DNA of 8,726 bases from SIG607 sp045590395 (GTDB taxonomy: Bacteria; Bacillota; Clostridia; Oscillospirales; Acutalibacteraceae): the NCBI GenBank assembly GCA_045590395.1, contig JAZNQX010000153.1, positions 1 to 8,726 of the forward strand, read 5' to 3'. The position numbers and the translations under genes are program-made. Under the pieces are notes generated by a model. It did not search any database and was not told the origin of the DNA. It worked only from the letters and a program-made list of their open reading frames with translations. Shown here piece after piece: positions 7,105 to 8,726 of the stretch. Each line of letters opens with the position of its first letter. Positions within the stretch are counted from its first letter, which is position 1.

Positions 7105-7127
7105 TATAATTTATAATAAGTTATAAT
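7099..7127 (+). promoter_or_regulatory. Rightward promoter of the PqqD/exporter genes
   Basis: The same TTGCAA (7099-7104), read on the plus strand, is followed by a 17-base spacer and a perfect TATAAT (7122-7127). Two further TATAAT copies lie inside the spacer (7105-7110 and 7112-7117) but not at promoter spacing from TTGCAA. The start is predicted near 7134, leaving a short leader before GGAGG (7144-7148). Confidence 0.7.
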
Positions 7128-7156
7128 AAATTCACAAATACTTGGAGGTAAGATTT

Positions 7157-7420
7157 ATGAAAATCAAAAACGGATTCATTTTAAGAACTGTTGCGGGACA
7201 GAACCTTATTGTTCCTGTAGGAGAAAACACAATGAATTTCAACGCCGCCATCACCCTTAATGAGTCAGCAGCTTTTCTCTGGAACAAATTGACAGATGAG
7301 CAGACCGAAGAACAGCTACTAAATGCTCTCACAGAGGAATATGCTATTGACGAAGAAACTGCAAAAGCCGACATTAAGGTATTTTTAGATGTTTTAAAGG
7401 AGCATAATATTCTTGAATAA
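7157..7420 (+). CDS. PqqD family protein (RiPP recognition element)
   Basis: An 87-residue protein with the PqqD layout. An N-terminal beta hairpin (GFILRTVAGQNLIVPVGE, 6-23) is followed by the family signature LNESAAFLW (34-42) and then helices ending in a winged-helix-like VFLDVLKEHNILE (75-87). PqqD domains bind the leader of a ribosomally made peptide and present it to a modifying enzyme, often a radical SAM protein. The start is the ATG at 7157, eight bases after GGAGG (7144-7148); a TTG at 7142 would put the ribosome binding site inside the gene. It is followed, with an eight-base overlap, by an ABC exporter. No maturase or precursor is in the window. The family is confident; the RiPP role is inferred. 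Confidence 0.88.
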   Translation: MKIKNGFILRTVAGQNLIVPVGENTMNFNAAITLNESAAFLWNKLTDEQTEEQLLNALTEEYAIDEETAKADIKVFLDVLKEHNILE

Positions 7421-8726
7421 GAAGGTTTCACGCACTGCTGTGAAGCTTATTCGAAGCTGTGTAAAAAGCCAACTGGTAAGGATAATTATTTCGTCTATTT
7501 TGTCGGTTTGCACTTCGGTAATCTACATAGCACTGGCTCTGGTTTCAAAAAAAATAATAGATGTTGCAACAGGCGAGATTTCGGGCAAACTTCTGCCCCT
7601 CGCCATTGTTGTTATTTCTCTTATTGTTTTTCAGGTTGTTTCTGCTGCCCTTTCTTCCCATATTCACGCCGTTACAGCTTCGAAAATGGCAATAGGCATT
7701 AAAAGAGGGCTTTATCACACCTTATTTTCAAAAAAGCTAAATACTCTTAGTGATTATCATTCAGGCGACCTGTTAAATCGCTTTTCATCTGACACAGCGG
7801 TGGTGGTTTCTACCGCTTCTTCTATTGTGCCCACAATAGTGTCTATTGTATCAAGAATAATAGCGGGTAGTATTGCTATTCTTATTATTGACTGGAAGTT
7901 TGCTGCCGCAATTATTTTATTGGGCATTACCGTTCCTGCTATATGTAAGCTGGTGGGCCATAAATACCGCTATCTTCACACAAAGCATCAGCAAAGTGAG
8001 GGTAAGCTTAAAGCCTTTTTACAGGAAAGCTTTAAAAATTTAAGCGTTATAAAATCCTTTTCCTCTCTAAAGCCCATTGGTAAAAAGCTTGACAGTTTGC
8101 AAGAGGAAAATTACAAAATAAAGATAAAAAGAAACACACTTAGCATTGTTTATTCTGTTGGTATGTATCTTTTCTTTACCGCAGGTTATTTTCTTGTGCT
8201 TTTGTGGGGTGCCGCAGGTATAAAAGAAGGTATTGTAACCTACGGTTCACTACTTGCTTTTTTGCAGATAATTTCTCAGCTTAGAGCGCCAATGCAAAGC
8301 ATCTCGGGAATTATCCCTGCATACCAGAGTATGCTGGCTTCAAGTGAGCGAATAAGCGAGATTATTGACCTTGAGGAAGAGCTGCATCCCTTGGACAAGC
8401 CGGTTATAGATACAATTAAAGATGTTTTTACCGAAATAAGAGCCGAAAATTTAAACTTTTCGTATGACGAACGGGAAATTTTAAAGGACTGTTCATTTAG
8501 TTTAGAGCGAGGAAGCGTAACGGCTGTTACAGGCGAATCGGGTGTTGGCAAAAGCACACTGTTCAAGCTACTTTTAGGTTATAATGATGCAAAGGGCGGC
8601 AGGCTTTCCTTTGACGGAAAATATGACATAAATTCTTCCACCCGTGCGCTTTTCTCCTATGTGCCTCAGGGCAATATGGTGCTTTCGGGAACAATAAGAG
8701 AAAATATTACCCTTTGCAGTTTAAAT
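7413..8726 (+). CDS. Type I ABC exporter, fused permease and ATPase (partial, runs off the end)
   Basis: An open frame of 438 codons without a stop to the window edge. The permease half has six predicted helices (about 23-45, 60-80, 137-159, 162-180, 243-267, 276-291), and LSDYHSGDLLNRFSSDT (112-128) is typical of exporter coupling regions. The ATPase half starts about residue 341, with an A-loop Y351, Walker A GESGVGKST (374-382) and a Q-loop in YVPQGNMVLSGTIREN (416-431). The signature motif, Walker B and switch histidine lie beyond the window. There is no N-terminal C39 peptidase domain, so leader removal, if any, needs another protein. The start is taken as TTG at 7413, 10 bases after AAGGAG (7397-7402). 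An in-frame stop at 7395 rules out an earlier start, and a GTG at 7440 is a weaker alternative. It overlaps the PqqD gene, so the two are probably co-translated and may export a modified peptide. Confidence 0.92.
   Translation, partial: MNKKVSRTAVKLIRSCVKSQLVRIIISSILSVCTSVIYIALALVSKKIIDVATGEISGKLLPLAIVVISLIVFQVVSAALSSHIHAVTASKMAIGIKRGLYHTLFSKKLNTLSDYHSGDLLNRFSSDTAVVVSTASSIVPTIVSIVSRIIAGSIAILIIDWKFAAAIILLGITVPAICKLVGHKYRYLHTKHQQSEGKLKAFLQESFKNLSVIKSFSSLKPIGKKLDSLQEENYKIKIKRNTLSIVYSVGMYLFFTAGYFLVLLWGAAGIKEGIVTYGSLLAFLQIISQLRAPMQSISGIIPAYQSMLASSERISEIIDLEEELHPLDKPVIDTIKDVFTEIRAENLNFSYDEREILKDCSFSLERGSVTAVTGESGVGKSTLFKLLLGYNDAKGGRLSFDGKYDINSSTRALFSYVPQGNMVLSGTIRENITLCSLN

Noticed and set aside
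7142..7156. TTG at 7142 as start of the PqqD gene
   Set aside because: It would place the GGAGG ribosome binding site inside the gene and add residues before the normal PqqD N-terminus. The ATG at 7157 has ideal spacing.
8276..8566. A 96-codon minus-strand open frame
   Set aside because: It lies inside the ABC exporter gene, across its ATPase domain, and has no family features. It is a shadow frame.

Overview
The window looks like chromosome from a spore-forming, strictly anaerobic member of the Clostridia (Firmicutes). Three things point there: a sporulation sigma factor K with a pro-sequence, a one-chain pyruvate:ferredoxin oxidoreductase, and strong purine-rich Shine-Dalgarno sites with an AT-leaning composition. 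No phage, transposase, CRISPR, tRNA or rRNA signal was seen. No gap without a gene exceeds about 140 bases.

Layout. Bases 1-140 carry what may be the tail of an upstream + strand gene, then a terminator-like hairpin whose 3' arm contains the sigK ribosome binding site. sigK (141-821, +) converges on the large nifJ/PFOR gene (863-4408, -), and a strong bidirectional terminator (823-852) separates them. The PFOR promoter region (about 4435-4530) is detailed: A-tracts, TTTACA-N17-TAAAAT, a Rex-like palindrome over the -10, and a hairpin near the predicted mRNA 5' end. Next, all on the minus strand, comes a tight three-gene operon read 7025->4547: a two-helix membrane protein, the bifunctional NAD(P)HX repair enzyme, and a small lipoprotein. 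A symmetric divergent promoter pair at 7076-7127, sharing one palindromic -35 box, drives this operon leftward. Rightward it drives a PqqD-family gene and a TTG-started type I ABC exporter that runs off the window end.

How the genes may work together. PFOR makes acetyl-CoA and reduced ferredoxin from pyruvate. The Rex-like site suggests control by the NADH/NAD+ ratio. NAD(P)HX repair is a housekeeping step on the same cofactor pool. The PqqD + exporter pair is the left edge of a probable peptide-modification and export (RiPP-like) locus. Its precursor, maturase and protease, if they exist, lie beyond base 8726, so this edge is the best candidate for an undescribed system.
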